The notes below the pieces were generated by a model. It was not told the origin of the DNA, did no database searches, and saw only the letters and a list, made by a program, of their open reading frames with translations. Shown piece by piece: positions 6,279 through 7,157 of a DNA stretch of 7,157 nt (its first letter is position 1; every line of letters begins with the position of its first letter). The translations under genes and the position numbers were made by a program. This stretch comes from Bacillota bacterium (GTDB lineage: Bacteria; Bacillota_A; Clostridia; DSM-8532): positions 1 through 7,157 of the forward strand of contig JAFADM010000562.1 in NCBI GenBank assembly GCA_023424865.1, read 5' to 3'.

Positions 6279-7157
6279 CACTCAAACTTCTTTCCTGTCA
6301 ACCGTTCGTAAGCCTCCACATACTTGGCTGCCGTCTTGTCAATGACTTCCTTTGGAAGTGCGGGTGCGGGAGGCTTTTTATCCCAATCAAGAGTTTCCAG
6401 ATATTCCCTCAAATATTGCTTGTCAAAGCTCTTTTGAGCCTGACCGGGAACATAAGCCGCAAGCTCCCAGAAACGGGAGGAATCCGGAGTAAACATTTCA
6501 TCGGCGATGACCAGTTGGCCGTTTAAAAGGCCAAACTCAAACTTGGTATCAGCAAGGATAATTCCCTTGCTCAGGGCGTAGTCACTGGCCTTCTTATAAA
6601 GAGCGATGGTTTTTTCCTTTAATTCCAGAGCCAGGGCTTCCCCGATTTGTTCCTTTACAAATTCGTAGCTGACGTTAAGATCATGCCCTTCCTGGGCTTT
6701 GGTTGAGGGGGTGAACAAGGGCTCGGGCAGCCTGTCGGCCTGCTTAAGACCGGGAGGCAGTGGTATGCCGCTTATTTCACCTGTAGCCTTGTAATCCTTA
6801 AGGCCGGAGCCTTCCAAATAACCTCTTACAATACATTCAGCCTCTACCATCTTAACGCGATGGACCAGCATGGAACGGCCCTGGAGCTCCTCTTTAAATT
6901 TGGACAGGCCCAGTGGGTATTGGGAAACATCGGTGGTAATCACATGGTTTCCTATGATATCACTGCAGAAATTAAACCAGAACTCGGAAATGAGGTTCAG
7001 CACCTTGCCCTTATTGGGAATGAGATCCGGAAAGACAACATCAAAAGCCGAAATTCTGTCGGTAACCACCATAAGAAGCTTGTCGCTCCCTACCTCGTAA
7101 ACATTTCTAACCTTTCCCTTGATAAAAACGGGAAGATCAATAAAATCGGTATCTCGA
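6278..7157 (-). CDS. purC: SAICAR synthase PurC (5' end missing)
   Basis: PurC joins CAIR and aspartate with ATP to form SAICAR, the step before AICAR release in purine synthesis. 292 codons are visible; the frame runs past the right edge, so the methionine at 7070-7072 is internal. Upstream of it lie FIDLPVFIKGKVRNVYEVGS, the family's N-terminal ATP-binding strand, so only a few residues are probably lost; full-length relatives of this longer form are about 290-300 residues. Counting from the internal methionine, motifs are TDRISAFDVVFPDLIPNKG (4-22), the signature ECIVRGYLEGSGLKDY (79-94), TPSTKA (121-126), LADTKFEFG (173-181) and DEMFTPDSSRFW (191-202). The stop overlaps the hisH start. 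Placement directly before hisH is notable because HisF/HisH releases AICAR, the product that follows SAICAR. The operon promoter must lie outside the window. Confidence 0.97.
   Translation of the reverse strand, partial: RDTDFIDLPVFIKGKVRNVYEVGSDKLLMVVTDRISAFDVVFPDLIPNKGKVLNLISEFWFNFCSDIIGNHVITTDVSQYPLGLSKFKEELQGRSMLVHRVKMVEAECIVRGYLEGSGLKDYKATGEISGIPLPPGLKQADRLPEPLFTPSTKAQEGHDLNVSYEFVKEQIGEALALELKEKTIALYKKASDYALSKGIILADTKFEFGLLNGQLVIADEMFTPDSSRFWELAAYVPGQAQKSFDKQYLREYLETLDWDKKPPAPALPKEVIDKTAAKYVEAYERLTGKKFE

Overview
The window looks like chromosomal DNA of an anaerobic, moderate-GC Firmicute, most likely a clostridium. This rests on a typical Gram-positive Rex repressor with a consensus promoter, strong GGAGG-type ribosome binding sites, tightly packed his/pur genes and a two-domain AraC regulator of the kind common in gut and fermentative Clostridia. 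I recognise no phage, plasmid, insertion sequence, CRISPR array or RNA gene.

Layout from left to right. Positions 1-1502 (minus strand) hold a large ADP-ribosylglycohydrolase-family gene cut by the left window edge. It is open over all 500 visible codons. A 382-base divergent intergenic region follows, then an AraC-family regulator on the plus strand (1885-2781), the only plus-strand gene. The regulator and hydrolase form a divergent pair, so the regulator probably controls the hydrolase and whatever lies downstream of it outside the window. A short convergent gap with degenerate direct repeats (2787-2852) separates araC from a small cysteine-cluster gene of the YkgJ type (2865-3125, minus). 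Next comes the redox repressor gene rex (3258-3893, minus), which has its own consensus promoter (3975-4004) and a strong intrinsic terminator (3193-3231).

From 4137 to the right edge, all on the minus strand, runs a compact operon in the transcription order purC-hisH-hisA-hisF. purC/hisH and hisH/hisA overlap at their stop and start codons; hisA and hisF are 40 bases apart. HisH supplies ammonia to HisF, HisA makes the HisF substrate PRFAR, and HisF releases imidazole glycerol phosphate plus AICAR. PurC makes SAICAR, the immediate precursor of AICAR in purine synthesis, so the operon joins the two routes that meet at AICAR.

The most unusual non-coding element is a precise 26-base tandem array between hisF and rex (4054-4137): three full copies of an 18-base core plus a partial fourth that runs into the hisF stop codon. 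The core is an imperfect inverted repeat. Other points of interest are the doubtful translation start of the hydrolase gene, which has a well-placed Shine-Dalgarno sequence leading into a different reading frame, and paired A-tract repeats upstream of the rex promoter. I see no clear evidence for a wholly new multi-gene system; most of the window is ordinary housekeeping and accessory metabolism.
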